Below, piece after piece: positions 17,937-26,593 of a stretch of 64,000 nt of DNA. Below the pieces are notes generated by a model that worked only from the letters and a program-made list of their open reading frames with translations, did not search any database and was not told where the DNA came from. The position numbers were made by a program, and so were the translations under genes. The first letter of the stretch is position 1; every line of letters begins with the position of its first letter. Source of the stretch: Oscillospiraceae bacterium (GTDB taxonomy: Bacteria > Bacillota > Clostridia > Oscillospirales > JAAYXM01). The DNA lies in assembly GCA_017421025.1 (NCBI GenBank), contig JAFQME010000003.1:1-64000 (forward strand), read 5' to 3'.

Positions 17937-18134
17937 TTAATCCTCCTCAAAAATAAAAAGATCCTCAATCTTCATTCCAAAATACTTTGAGATTTTATGA
18001 GCAAGCTGCAGCGAAGCGTTATATTTTCCGTTTTCCAATGAAATGATTGTCTGCCGGGTTACTCCAACCGCTCCCGCTAAATCATCTTGTGTTACCTTGT
18101 TTTCTTTGCGTAATTCTCGTATTCTATTATTCAA
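17937..18134 (-). CDS. XRE-family helix-turn-helix regulator
   Basis: 65 residues, essentially a bare HTH: RIRELRKENKVTQDDLAGAV, then GVTRQTIISLENGKYNASL, ending in an acidic tail. This length and pattern match the YozG/Xre-type small DNA-binding proteins paired with membrane proteins. A palindrome gtaaag-tacg-ctttac (18154-18169) lies just after its -10 element and is a good candidate autoregulatory operator. Confidence 0.85.
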   Translation of the reverse strand: MNNRIRELRKENKVTQDDLAGAVGVTRQTIISLENGKYNASLQLAHKISKYFGMKIEDLFIFEED

Positions 18135-18153
18135 ACAATCACCGCCTCATATA

Positions 18154-18169
18154 GTAAAGTACGCTTTAC
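18154..18169. promoter_or_regulatory. Candidate operator of the XRE regulator
   Basis: Perfect palindrome gtaaag (18154-18159), tacg, ctttac (18164-18169), 6 bases downstream of the -10 box and about 20 bases before the start codon. Confidence 0.6.
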
Positions 18170-18175
18170 ATTTTC

Positions 18176-18204
18176 ATTATATTGCATATCGCACAAAATG
18201 TCAA
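18176..18204 (-). promoter_or_regulatory. Sigma-A promoter of the XRE/membrane protein pair
   Basis: Minus strand TTGACA (18199-18204), 17-base spacer, TATAAT (18176-18181). The -35 region sits in one arm of a 14-bp inverted repeat (18192-18205 and 18210-18223), which may be a second operator. Confidence 0.85.
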
Positions 18205-18240
18205 GCGCCCTTGACATTTTGTGTGGTAGAGATAAAAATA

Positions 18241-18271
18241 AAACGGAGCAGTGAGATTCACTACTCCGTTT
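18241..18271 (-). terminator. Terminator of nagB
   Basis: Fourteen-base arms with one mismatch (18241-18254, 18258-18271) lie 19 bases past the nagB stop. The minus strand continues TTTTATTTTTATC. Confidence 0.75.
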
Positions 18272-18289
18272 ATTTTTTTGTTTTTGAGT

Positions 18290-19060
18290 TTACAGCTTTG
18301 CAGCGGAAGCCGGCTCGAGGTACAGGGTTGCGTTGTCATGGGTACGCAGGATGGTTGCCGGGCACTTTTCGCTGATTTCGGTGTTGTTGATGGTGTCGTA
18401 AACAGCCTGAGCCTTGGTCGGAGCCGGAACGATGCAGAAGACGTATGCCGGCTTCATGAGTGCCGGAACGGTAAGGCTGAGTGCGTGGGTCGGAACTTCG
18501 TCGATGGTAGCAAAGCAGCCGTCGTTGACCTGCTGGTTGCGGCACATATGCTCAAGCTCAACGATCTTAACGAGCTTTGCATCCTTGAAGTCTGCAACAG
18601 GAGGATCATTGAAAGCGATGTGGCCGTTTTCACCGATGCCCATGCAAACGATGTCGGTCGGATTGTCAGCGAGGAGCTTGGAATAACGAGCAGCTTCTGC
18701 TTCCGGATCTGCTGCGTTACCGTTTAAGTAGTTAACGGACTTAAACGGAACAACACCGAAGAGACGATCACGCAGGAAGTTACCGAAGCCCTGCGGAGCT
18801 GCTGCATCCAAGCCGATGTATTCGTCCATATGGAATGCATTGATCTTGGTGAAGTCAACACTCTTGTCAGCTGCCAGTGCTGCGAGGAACTCGTCCTGAG
18901 ACGGAGCTGCTGCGAAGATCATGTTGATTTCGTCCTTCTTGGACAGCATGTCACGGATGACCGCTGCACATTCTGCTGCTGCAGCTGCACCCATAGATGC
19001 ACGGTCAGCATAGATTTTAACATTGAGCTTATCTGCCTTCATTTCCTTTACCAAAGACAT
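18290..19060 (-). CDS. nagB: Glucosamine-6-phosphate deaminase
   Basis: 256 residues. NagB landmarks are INAFHMDEYIGL (about 72-83) and MGIGENGHIAFNDPP (about 140-154), which hold the catalytic Asp/Glu/His residues. The enzyme converts glucosamine-6-phosphate to fructose-6-phosphate and ammonia in the cytoplasm, the last step of amino sugar use. It is divergent from an isomerase-AraC-isomerase operon, which suggests a shared carbohydrate theme. It has its own promoter (19123-19151) and an IR (atcggt-tgat-accgat, 19091-19106) in its leader that could bind a GntR- or LacI-type regulator not seen here. Confidence 0.93.
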   Translation of the reverse strand: MSLVKEMKADKLNVKIYADRASMGAAAAAECAAVIRDMLSKKDEINMIFAAAPSQDEFLAALAADKSVDFTKINAFHMDEYIGLDAAAPQGFGNFLRDRLFGVVPFKSVNYLNGNAADPEAEAARYSKLLADNPTDIVCMGIGENGHIAFNDPPVADFKDAKLVKIVELEHMCRNQQVNDGCFATIDEVPTHALSLTVPALMKPAYVFCIVPAPTKAQAVYDTINNTEISEKCPATILRTHDNATLYLEPASAAKL

Positions 19061-19090
19061 TTTTTGCCACTCCTTTAAGCATTTAATTTC

Positions 19091-19106
19091 ATCGGTTGAT
19101 ACCGAT
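19091..19106. promoter_or_regulatory. Palindrome in the nagB leader
   Basis: atcggt-tgat-accgat lies between the nagB transcription start and its ribosome site, a plausible operator position. Confidence 0.4.
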
Positions 19107-19122
19107 ACACATACTACAATTT

Positions 19123-19151
19123 ATTGTAAATCCATTGGAGGAAAATGTCAA
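19123..19151 (-). promoter_or_regulatory. Promoter of nagB
   Basis: Minus strand TTGACA (19146-19151), 17-base spacer, TACAAT (19123-19128). Confidence 0.7.
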
Positions 19152-19194
19152 TCACTTTTTCTATGCAAAACTTGTTGGATTTTTTAAGAAAGAA

Positions 19195-19222
19195 TTGACT
19201 TTTTTTTGGTTTATGATATGAT
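19195..19222 (+). promoter_or_regulatory. Promoter of the isomerase-AraC-isomerase operon
   Basis: TTGACT (19195-19200), 16-base spacer, TATGAT (19217-19222), 32 bases before ATG 19255. Confidence 0.65.
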
Positions 19223-19254
19223 AGAAGTATTGATAACAAAGGAGTTTTTGCCAT

Positions 19255-20031
19255 ATGTCTACCATCAAATCCGCCGTTGTTTCGGTCACATTCCGTCAGA
19301 AATCCCCCGAGGAGATCGTTGCGATTTCCAAGAAAGCCGGAATCTCCGGAATTGAATGGGGCAGCGATGTCCATGTACTTCCGGGCGATGTTGCGCTTGC
19401 CGCTCAAGTACGCAAATTGACCGAGGACGCAGGTCTGGACGTTGCGTCCTACGGCTCTTATTACTACGCTTCTTACGAAGGGAATAAATTCACATTCGAA
19501 CAGGTTTTGGAGAGCGCCGTTGTACTTGGTGCTCCGAATATCCGCATTTGGGCAGGTCTTGGTGCATCTAAAGATGCTACTCCCGAGCGCAGAGCTGAAA
19601 TCCTTGCAGATATCGTGCGTTGCGCTTCCCTTGCGGCAGAAAAAGGCATCACACTTTCGCTTGAGTATCATGCCAATACTTTGACCGATACATTCGAAAG
19701 TACCATGAAGCTTTTGGAAGAAGCGAATCATCCTAATCTCTACACCTATTGGCAGCCGCCGCTCGATGTAGCAGATGCACAGCACGAGGTAGATCTTGCT
19801 GCACTGCTCGAAACCGGACGGGTGACCAATGCACATGTTTACCGCTGGATTAAGGACGGAGATACCGTTACACAGTATCCACTCTCTCAAGGTGAAGCAC
19901 TTTGGAAGAAATGGCTTTCACAACTGGATGGCAAGCCCCGTTATGCTTGCATGGAATTCGTAAAGGACGGCTCAGATGAGCAATTCTTGGAAGATGCTTC
20001 TGTCTTGAACCGTTTGATTGCATCGATTTGA
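19255..20031 (+). CDS. Sugar phosphate isomerase/epimerase-like TIM barrel protein
   Basis: 258 residues of the xylose isomerase-like TIM barrel superfamily (AP endonuclease 2 fold). Visible metal and substrate-site landmarks are GIEWGSDVHV (about 32-41), TLSLEYHANTLTD with the metal-ligand Glu (about 138-150), and TYWQPP. Proteins of this type isomerise or epimerise sugars or inositols, or are catalytically lost homologues; the substrate is not evident. First gene of an operon with an AraC regulator and a second isomerase. GGAG precedes the ATG. Confidence 0.8.
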   Translation: MSTIKSAVVSVTFRQKSPEEIVAISKKAGISGIEWGSDVHVLPGDVALAAQVRKLTEDAGLDVASYGSYYYASYEGNKFTFEQVLESAVVLGAPNIRIWAGLGASKDATPERRAEILADIVRCASLAAEKGITLSLEYHANTLTDTFESTMKLLEEANHPNLYTYWQPPLDVADAQHEVDLAALLETGRVTNAHVYRWIKDGDTVTQYPLSQGEALWKKWLSQLDGKPRYACMEFVKDGSDEQFLEDASVLNRLIASI

Positions 20032-20050
20032 TCCGCTGGGAGGTGTCCTG

Positions 20051-20974
20051 ATGAAATTGCAGTTTAACCGTGACCCGAGTGATGATTCCCTGCTTTTCAG
20101 CATGGACAGCAACGGGAACGGCGGACTTCCGGTTTTTATCCGTAAGTACAGCGAAGAGTCTATGACAAGCTCTTATCACACGCATGATTCCATTCAAATC
20201 AATTATATTATGCATGGTAGCTTGAAGCACCATATCAACAATACCTCGCATGATTTGGTCAAAGGCGACATTTTCATCATCCCGCCGTTTGTACATCATC
20301 GTCTTTCCCCCAAGCCGGGTTGCTCGTTTGAGGTAATTGAGTTGGAGTTCTTGCCTGAATTCATCTTTGGCAAGCATGTCACCATGGAGAATTTGGAGAA
20401 TATCTTTGATTTCGCATATATCGAGCCGTTTTTGGTGAGTGAATGTGAGGTACGCCCTCGGTTGAATCTCTCCGGCAAGGCGCAAACCGAAGTGGAAATG
20501 CTCTTCGGCAGACTTCTCAATGAGTATGAGCAGCGGAGCAACAGTTTCCTGCTCGCCATCAAGTCTCTCGTAATGTGGCTTTTGGTATTTGTCAGTCGTT
20601 GTTTCCACGAGGATGTCCGTGATGTGGAATCCCGCCAGCTGTTCGACCGCCATCGTACCGCTATCACCAGTGCGATCGAATACATCGATCAAAATTTCAC
20701 CGATGATGTTTCCATCGAAAAGGCTTCGCATGTGGCAATGCTCTCACAATCGTATTTCTCTTATCTCTTTAAGAGCATGACCGGGAAAACCTTTGTGGAG
20801 TATCTCACTGAACTTCGCATCCAAGAAGCTATGCGGCTTCTGAAGAACACCAACAAACGTGTTGTGGACATTTGTTTTGAGTCCGGTTTTAAGAATGTCA
20901 ACCATTTCAACCGTACTTTCAAAAACTACGCAGGGATTTCTCCCTTGCAGTATCGCAACGCAAATCATATCTAA
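20051..20974 (+). CDS. AraC-family transcriptional regulator
   Basis: 307 residues from ATG 20051, chosen because GGGAGG lies 10 bases upstream; the frame is open back to 20018. The N-terminal cupin half contains YHTHDSIQINYIMHGSLKHH and KGDIFIIPPFVHHRL (about 40-90). The C-terminal double HTH spans about 205-305, with IEKASHVAMLSQSYFSYLFK and the second-helix signature FESGFKNVNHFNRTFKNYAG. It probably senses the substrate handled by the flanking isomerases and activates this operon, perhaps also nagB; that target is inference. Confidence 0.9.
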   Translation: MKLQFNRDPSDDSLLFSMDSNGNGGLPVFIRKYSEESMTSSYHTHDSIQINYIMHGSLKHHINNTSHDLVKGDIFIIPPFVHHRLSPKPGCSFEVIELEFLPEFIFGKHVTMENLENIFDFAYIEPFLVSECEVRPRLNLSGKAQTEVEMLFGRLLNEYEQRSNSFLLAIKSLVMWLLVFVSRCFHEDVRDVESRQLFDRHRTAITSAIEYIDQNFTDDVSIEKASHVAMLSQSYFSYLFKSMTGKTFVEYLTELRIQEAMRLLKNTNKRVVDICFESGFKNVNHFNRTFKNYAGISPLQYRNANHI

Positions 20975-20986
20975 AGGAGTTTTATC

Positions 20987-21853
20987 ATGTTTAAGAAAGC
21001 AGTTATCAGCGACGAAATTTCACAGGATTTACAGGTGGCCTGTGACCTTGCCAAGAAGTATGGTTTTGATGGCCTTGAAATCCGCTCTGTTTGGGACAAA
21101 GGTCCGCACAAACTCTCCGATGAGGACATCGCAAAAATCCGTGAGATCATGGATGCAAACGGGCTTGAAGTCTGCGGTATTTCTGCACCGTTCCTCAAAT
21201 GTGATATTATGAACGAAGCAGAGGTTGCCGAGCAGTTTGATGTTGTGCTCGCTCGCTGCATGGTGTTGGCAAAGGGTGTTGGCACCAGTTACATCCGTGG
21301 TTTTACCGGTTGGAAGAAGGGCGAACTCTCCGATGCACTTCCCCGCATCACCGAGCTTTTGCGCCGTGCTTCCGAGATCCTTGCAAAGGAAAACATGACC
21401 CTGCTCATCGAGATGGATCCCTCGGTTTACGCATATGATGCAAAGAGCATTGCAGAAGTGGTCAAATCAGTGGCTTGCGATAACATCTGTGCACTCTTTG
21501 ACCCGGGTAATCTGATGTGGAATCAGAATCCGGAAGTCCCCTATCCGGACGCATACGAAACTTTGAAGCCGTACATCCGCCACGTCCACATTAAGGACGC
21601 ATATCAGAAAGAAGATGGCGAAGCGGTATGTGTCAAGGTTGGCACCGGTTCTGTTGATTTTCCCGGTCTTTTTGCCCGTCTCAAAGCAGATGGCTACGAA
21701 GGCTATGTTGTTTTGGAAACTCATTACCGCCTGAAAAAAGAGATTTCGGAAGAGCTTTTGGCACTTCCGGGCGGCGCAGAATTCTCAGACGGCGCTTTTG
21801 AAGCAAGTGATGAGAGCATGGCGGCAATCAACGAGATGCTCGCAAAGATTTAA
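20987..21853 (+). CDS. Sugar phosphate isomerase/epimerase-like TIM barrel protein
   Basis: 288 residues, same superfamily as the protein at 19255 but a different subgroup. Landmarks are GFDGLEIRSVW, LLIEMDPSVYA (metal-ligand Glu), CALFDPGNLMWN, IRHVHIKDAY and GYVVLETHYR, so a full set of likely divalent-metal ligands is present (Glu, Asp, His, Glu). It starts 12 bases after the AraC gene behind AAAGGAG and ends the operon. Likely an isomerase or epimerase of a rare sugar or inositol derivative; substrate unknown. Confidence 0.83.
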   Translation: MFKKAVISDEISQDLQVACDLAKKYGFDGLEIRSVWDKGPHKLSDEDIAKIREIMDANGLEVCGISAPFLKCDIMNEAEVAEQFDVVLARCMVLAKGVGTSYIRGFTGWKKGELSDALPRITELLRRASEILAKENMTLLIEMDPSVYAYDAKSIAEVVKSVACDNICALFDPGNLMWNQNPEVPYPDAYETLKPYIRHVHIKDAYQKEDGEAVCVKVGTGSVDFPGLFARLKADGYEGYVVLETHYRLKKEISEELLALPGGAEFSDGAFEASDESMAAINEMLAKI

Positions 21854-21860
21854 TAGAAAA

Positions 21861-21891
21861 AATGAACCTTTGGAAATTCCCAAGGTTCATT
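21861..21891 (+). terminator. Terminator of the isomerase operon
   Basis: aatgaacctttgg pairs with ccaaggttcatt (one bulge), followed by TTCTTTTTTC. Confidence 0.75.
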
Positions 21892-21942
21892 TTCTTTTTT
21901 CTAAAAAGTGTGCAAAAACAGGTTGTTTTTTGTGTGAGAAAC

Positions 21943-21975
21943 AAAAGAGCACGGGAAGATTTCCCGTGCTCTTTT
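21943..21975 (-). terminator. Terminator of the zinc-ribbon gene
   Basis: Perfect 15-base arms (21943-21957, 21961-21975) with a 3-base loop, 14 bases past the stop; a run of minus-strand Ts follows. Confidence 0.8.
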
Positions 21976-21989
21976 ATTTGCAAAGTTAA

Positions 21990-22268
21990 TTAGCCGTTTT
22001 CACGCATTTTTGCGAAGCAATCGCTGCAGTAAACCGGGCGATCGGTCTTCGGCTCAAACGGAACCTTTGCCTCGCCGCCGCAGGAAGCGCAAGTAGCGGT
22101 GAAGTATTCACGCGGGCCACGAGCAGCATTCTTGCGAGCATCGCGGCATGCTTTGCAGCGCTGCGGCTCGTTCTGGAAGCCTCTCTCAGCGTAGAATTCC
22201 TGCTCACCAGCGGTGAATACGAATTCTGCGCCACACTCTTTGCAAGTTAATGTCTTGTCTTCGTACAT
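21990..22268 (-). CDS. Zinc-ribbon protein with two CxxC...CxxC units
   Basis: 92 residues. The first unit (residues 7-45) is CKECGAEFVFTAGEQEFYAE followed by RGFQNEPQRCKAC. This matches the zf-trcl/probable zinc-ribbon family that is widespread in Firmicutes. The second unit near the C-terminus has CASC and YCSDC (about 60-86). Such proteins are cytoplasmic and of unknown function. It is encoded 63 bases after sigH on the same strand, and a stem (22299-22308 with 22321-22330) lies between them. Confidence 0.8.
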   Translation of the reverse strand: MYEDKTLTCKECGAEFVFTAGEQEFYAERGFQNEPQRCKACRDARKNAARGPREYFTATCASCGGEAKVPFEPKTDRPVYCSDCFAKMRENG

Positions 22269-22331
22269 TTCCTAAAACCCTCTCTTTGAGTTGTTTACCC
22301 CGTTTTGGGGCTTGTATTTGCAAAACGAGGT

Positions 22332-22940
22332 TTACTCCCCGGTAATGCCTTGTTGAGCTACATGCCCTGCCAACTTCTTTCGAATCCGGCAGATTGCATT
22401 GTCAATTGATTTGCGGGGCTTTGCGGTAATCTCTGCAATCTCTTCATAAGAACGACCGGCGAGATATAACCCAAGCACACGTGCTTCAAATTTCGAAAGC
22501 AGCATGGATAGTGCCCGCATTAATTCCTGAAAACCTTCATCTCCAATGACATACTCAACCGGATCACCGGATGTACTCACCAGGTTCTGCGCGGGGTTGT
22601 CAAACAAAGGGGCTTCAATCGGAATTGAATGGTTCAGCGGCTGATTCTTTTTACGTGCATCGGCTTCGATGGCACTGTGCAATTTACTCAAAATACAAGA
22701 AGCGGCAAAATTACGAAACGACATTGCCCTACTCTCATCATAACGGCGGATGGCCCAAAAAAGACCAATCATGCCTTCTTGAATCAGATCTTCGAAATCT
22801 CCGCCCACAATAGAGTAGCGCCGTGCAAGATAGCGGACAAATCCGGAATACCTCCGCAAGAGGATATCAGCGGCTTCATCTTCTCCTTCCCGAAATCGCA
22901 CGGTAAGTTCTGCATCTGATCGGTTTTGGTAAACTGACAT
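22332..22940 (-). CDS. sigH: RNA polymerase sigma factor, SigH-like
   Basis: 202 residues from ATG 22940, which has GGGG seven bases upstream; an ATG at 22955 has no ribosome site. Region 2 contains LARRYSIVGGDFEDLIQEGM and IGLFWAIRRYDESRAMSFRNFA, the core- and -10-binding part. Region 4 contains LGLYLAGRSYEEIAEITAKP and RKSIDNAICRIRKKL, the -35-binding HTH. In Bacillus and Clostridia SigH drives early stationary phase and sporulation genes. The gene has a perfect TTGACA-18-TATAAT promoter. Function is assigned by family likeness and sporulation context (SpmA, YtvI). Confidence 0.85.
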   Translation of the reverse strand: MSVYQNRSDAELTVRFREGEDEAADILLRRYSGFVRYLARRYSIVGGDFEDLIQEGMIGLFWAIRRYDESRAMSFRNFAASCILSKLHSAIEADARKKNQPLNHSIPIEAPLFDNPAQNLVSTSGDPVEYVIGDEGFQELMRALSMLLSKFEARVLGLYLAGRSYEEIAEITAKPRKSIDNAICRIRKKLAGHVAQQGITGE

Positions 22941-22973
22941 AGAATCCCCAATCAAACATTATAGTTCTTTTTC

Positions 22974-23003
22974 ATTATAACCTTATTGGAATGTTTTTGT
23001 CAA
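22974..23003 (-). promoter_or_regulatory. Sigma-A promoter of sigH
   Basis: Minus strand TTGACA (22998-23003), 18-base spacer, TATAAT (22974-22979). Confidence 0.85.
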
Positions 23004-23057
23004 GTAAAAACAGAAAAGTTTTTGAAAAAAAGGAATTTTTATCACAATTTGACAAAA

Positions 23058-24452
23058 TTAGACATCTTCTTCAGAGGTCTCAGAAACCGCCTCACCGTCG
23101 CCCAATGACTTTGCAACAGCGGCAATGATATCTGCCACATGGTCTGCCATTGCAGTTACCGCTTCGGCATCTTCCGCCTCTACCATCACACGATAAAGGG
23201 GCTCGGTCCCTGACGGACGAACTAAGATTCTTCCGTTTTCACCCAACTGCTCCGAGATTTCACGCAGGGCAGCTTTCACGTCACGGTCCTCACCGACCGC
23301 ATCTTTCAGTTCATTCGGCACAGCAACATTCACAATTGCCTGCGGGAACTTTGTCACTTCGGCACGCAGCTCACTCGCTTTCATGCGACGCTTTTTCAAA
23401 ATGGAAAGGAATTGCACCGCAGTGAGCTGACCGTCACCTGTTGTGGAATGATCCAAGAAAATCACATGGCCGGATTGTTCGCCGCCCAAGCGGTAGCCCT
23501 CTGCCTGCATCAAGTTGAGCACATTGCGGTCTCCCACGGGGGATACTTGAACCGAGAGTCCCTGTGCTTCCGCATAACGGAACAGACCCAAATTGCTCAT
23601 CACGGTCGCAACAAACGTGTTTTCCGGAAGTGCTTCTTTTTCTTTGAGTTCATTTGCGCAAATTGCCATGATCTGATCGCCGTCGATCATCTCGCCGGTT
23701 TCGTCAACCGCAAGGCAGCGGTCGGCATCTCCGTCAAACGCAATCCCAATGTCAAATGCACCGCTTTTCATCAATTCTCGCATTGAGGCAAGATTGGTGC
23801 TGCCACAGCCTGCGTTGATATTGACCCCGTTTGGTTGATCGTGGATAAAGGTGCAGTCCGCATACAATGCCGGGAAAATCTCACGTGCGGTTTTATATGC
23901 GGCACCGTTTGCACAGTCAATGAGCACACGTAAGCCGCCCAGCGACCCTTGCACGGTGTATTTGATGTCATTACAATAATCCTTCACCCCGGCACTCCAA
24001 TGCGCAATACGGCCGATTTCTGCACCGGTTTTGAGCGGGATATTGACCGACCCGAACAGAATGGTTTCGATTTGCTCTTCCAATTCATCCGAGAGTTTGT
24101 AGCCTTCTGAGTTGAAGATTTTAATGCCGTTGTATTCCACCGGATTGTGCGAGGCGGAGATGACAAACCCCGCATCAGCACCGGTTTTACGGGTGAGATG
24201 TGCCACTGCAGGAGTGGGCGCAGCGCCGAGAAGCACCACATCCGCACCCACGGAAACAATGCCTGCAGAAAGTGCACTCTCCAACATATCCGAAGAAACA
24301 CGGGTGTCTTTGCCCACCAAAATACGAGCACGGTGTCCGGTTGCACCGGCAAGCACCATTGCTGCCGCTTGCCCGACACGGTATGCTAAAGTACTGTCAA
24401 GCTCTACATTGGCAACTCCACGGATGCCATCTGTTCCAAACAATTTCGCCAT
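23058..24452 (-). CDS. glmM: Phosphoglucosamine mutase
   Basis: 464 residues, somewhat longer than the usual 445-450 because of an acidic C-terminal tail. It starts MAKLFGTDGIRGVAN. The catalytic phosphoserine loop is ISASHNPVEYNG (Ser101), the Mg-binding loop is FDGDADRCLAV (about 240), and the substrate phosphate loop near the C-terminus is VRPSGTEPLYRVM. It interconverts glucosamine-6- and -1-phosphate for UDP-GlcNAc and peptidoglycan. It follows ruvB by 12 bases, so it may be cotranscribed with ruvCAB. Confidence 0.96.
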   Translation of the reverse strand: MAKLFGTDGIRGVANVELDSTLAYRVGQAAAMVLAGATGHRARILVGKDTRVSSDMLESALSAGIVSVGADVVLLGAAPTPAVAHLTRKTGADAGFVISASHNPVEYNGIKIFNSEGYKLSDELEEQIETILFGSVNIPLKTGAEIGRIAHWSAGVKDYCNDIKYTVQGSLGGLRVLIDCANGAAYKTAREIFPALYADCTFIHDQPNGVNINAGCGSTNLASMRELMKSGAFDIGIAFDGDADRCLAVDETGEMIDGDQIMAICANELKEKEALPENTFVATVMSNLGLFRYAEAQGLSVQVSPVGDRNVLNLMQAEGYRLGGEQSGHVIFLDHSTTGDGQLTAVQFLSILKKRRMKASELRAEVTKFPQAIVNVAVPNELKDAVGEDRDVKAALREISEQLGENGRILVRPSGTEPLYRVMVEAEDAEAVTAMADHVADIIAAVAKSLGDGEAVSETSEEDV

Positions 24453-24464
24453 ACGTTTCCTCCT

Positions 24465-25493
24465 TTATCCCAAAAACGGGATTCCCAAATGGTCATACGC
24501 TTTTTTGGTAACACTGCGGCCACGGGGAGTTCGCATCAAAAAGCCGATTCGCATGAGATACGGCTCCACCACATCCTCGATGGTAACCGATTCTTCCCCA
24601 ACAGTCGCTGCAATGGTATCCAAACCAACCGGACCGCCGCCGTAATTATCGATAATGGTTTCCAACATTTTACGGTCGGTTGCGTCCAGCCCAAGTGCAT
24701 CGATTTCCAGGGAAGTAAGGGCGTAGTCCGCCACCTCACGAGTGATGACCCCGTCCGCCCGAATCTCTGCAAAATCACGCACTCTCTTTAAGAGTCGGTT
24801 TGCAATACGAGGGGTGCCACGACTTCTGCGTGCAATCTCAAGTGCTCCGTCCGGACGGATGGGTATCCCCAGAATAGCCGCATTTCTATTTATGATTTGC
24901 AAAAGTTCGGTGTCAGTATACATTTCAAGGCGTAAAACCACGCCAAAACGGTCACGCAACGGCGCAGTGAGCTGACCGGCACGAGTGGTTGCACCCACAA
25001 GAGTAAACGGAGGCAGATCCAAACGCAAAGAGCGTGCAGCAGGACCTTTTCCGATGATGATATCGATTACACGGTCCTCCATTGCAGGATACAAAATCTC
25101 TTCAACATTGCGGTTGACACGGTGAATCTCATCAATGAACAACACGTCATTGGGTGCAAGATTGGTCAGCAGTGCCGCAAGATCGCCCTGTTTTTCAATG
25201 GCGGGGCCCGAGGTGACTCGGATCTGAGTCCCCATCTCGTTGGCGATAATGCCTGCAAGGGTGGTTTTTCCGAGGCCCGGAGGACCATAGAGCAACACAT
25301 GGTCAAGCGGTTCATTTCGTTTACGTGCCGCTTCAATATAGACAGAGAGATTTTCTTTTGCTTTTTCCTGACCGATGTATTCAGAAAGAACTTTTGGGCG
25401 CAAAGAAACCTCATTTTCGTCATTTGCAGTGAGTGTAGGGGTAATGATGCGTTCTTCCTCCACTCGCTCTACATCGTGAAATTCAATGCTCAT
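24465..25493 (-). CDS. ruvB: Holliday junction branch migration helicase RuvB
   Basis: 342 residues, normal. Walker A is [13 protein letters not shown] (about 67-79), Walker B is [12 protein letters not shown], and sensor 1 is VGATTRAG; the C-terminal winged helix ends in [18 protein letters not shown]. It is the AAA+ motor that drives branch migration with RuvA. It lies 16 bases after ruvA in the order ruvC-ruvA-ruvB. Confidence 0.98.
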   Translation of the reverse strand: MSIEFHDVERVEEERIITPTLTANDENEVSLRPKVLSEYIGQEKAKENLSVYIEAARKRNEPLDHVLLYGPPGLGKTTLAGIIANEMGTQIRVTSGPAIEKQGDLAALLTNLAPNDVLFIDEIHRVNRNVEEILYPAMEDRVIDIIIGKGPAARSLRLDLPPFTLVGATTRAGQLTAPLRDRFGVVLRLEMYTDTELLQIINRNAAILGIPIRPDGALEIARRSRGTPRIANRLLKRVRDFAEIRADGVITREVADYALTSLEIDALGLDATDRKMLETIIDNYGGGPVGLDTIAATVGEESVTIEDVVEPYLMRIGFLMRTPRGRSVTKKAYDHLGIPFLG

Positions 25494-25509
25494 AACTCAT
25501 CCTCCGATT

Positions 25510-26094
25510 TTAGAGTAATGCCCGCAAGCCAAGACGTACACGCTCTTCTGTGGGAAGAGATGCATCCACCTTAGCGAGTGCCGCATACACCTCAGACGCA
25601 CTGTATCCCAGTGCAACCAACGCTTCTGCTGCTTCATCCACACCCTTGACCGGTGCAGAAGCAGGAGCGGAGGAGATTCCGGAAATCGCCGCCTCATTGG
25701 AAACCTTGTCTTTGAGTTCTAAGAGGACTCGTGAAGCAAGCCGCTTTCCAACTCCCTGTGCAGCACACAGGGCTTTTTCATCTCCACTCACGATGGCAAG
25801 TGCGAGTGCACTTGGTGTGAGTGCCGAGAGGATGGCAAGTGCCGCTTTCGGACCCACGCCCGAAACCGAAGTAAGCATCAGAAAACTCGATTGCTCCTCA
25901 CGATCGGAGAATCCGAACAAATCCAGTGAATCTTCACGTACAGCGAGATAGGTATACAACGTCGCCTCATCTCCGACACGCACCTTAGCGGTAGTGTTGG
26001 CAGAGGCAGCAAGTGAAAAACCTACGCCACCAACATCTAACACAACACGATCCGGTGTGAGAAAACTCACTCTCCCTCGCAGATAATCAAACAT
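25510..26094 (-). CDS. ruvA: Holliday junction binding protein RuvA
   Basis: 194 residues from ATG 26094, preceded by AGGAGAAGGA; the open frame extends 27 codons further but into ruvC. It starts MFDYLRGRVSFLTPDRVVLD (OB-fold). The two helix-hairpin-helix segments (SVSGVGPKAALAILSAL and AQGVGKRLASRVLLELKDK) are at about 70-130, and the C-terminal domain that contacts RuvB ends LRALL. It forms the tetramer that holds the Holliday junction. Confidence 0.97.
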   Translation of the reverse strand: MFDYLRGRVSFLTPDRVVLDVGGVGFSLAASANTTAKVRVGDEATLYTYLAVREDSLDLFGFSDREEQSSFLMLTSVSGVGPKAALAILSALTPSALALAIVSGDEKALCAAQGVGKRLASRVLLELKDKVSNEAAISGISSAPASAPVKGVDEAAEALVALGYSASEVYAALAKVDASLPTEERVRLGLRALL

Positions 26095-26107
26095 ATTCCT
26101 TCTCCTC

Positions 26108-26593
26108 TCATCGACTGAGCGGACTGCGGGCGGTATGCGCATGGCAAACTGCGATCGCAAGTGCGTCAGCCGCATCGTCGGGTTTTGGGATTTCCTTGAG
26201 CGACAGGATTCGCTGGGTCATTTCCATGACCTGTCGTTTTTCCGCACGGCCGTAGCCGACAACGGACATTTTTACTTGAAGCGGAGTGTATTCAAACACG
26301 GGTTTTTCCGCCTGCTCACATGCAAGCAGAAGCACACCTCGTGCCTGGCTGACATTGATAGCAGTTTTTTCATTGGTATTGAAATACAGCCGCTCCATCG
26401 CAACACAATCCGGATGAAACGCATCCAGAATGTGTGTCATATCATCATAAATTTCACGCAAACGTGCGCTAATGGGAAGATCCGCTGCAGTACGGATTGC
26501 ACCGTATTGAAGTGGGGTCAGACGCTGACCATGGATTTCCACCACACCGTAACCCACAATGGCATAGCCCGGGTCAATGCCGAGAACGACCAT
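26108..26593 (-). CDS. ruvC: Crossover junction endodeoxyribonuclease RuvC
   Basis: 161 residues. The four acidic active-site residues are seen in VLGIDPGYA (Asp6), AMERLYF (Glu about 67) and PDDAADALAIAVCH (Asp pair about 138-142). It resolves Holliday junctions with RuvAB. Its start overlaps the 3' end of the radical SAM gene by 20 bases, so translation is probably coupled. Confidence 0.97.
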   Translation of the reverse strand: MVVLGIDPGYAIVGYGVVEIHGQRLTPLQYGAIRTAADLPISARLREIYDDMTHILDAFHPDCVAMERLYFNTNEKTAINVSQARGVLLLACEQAEKPVFEYTPLQVKMSVVGYGRAEKRQVMEMTQRILSLKEIPKPDDAADALAIAVCHAHTARSPLSR

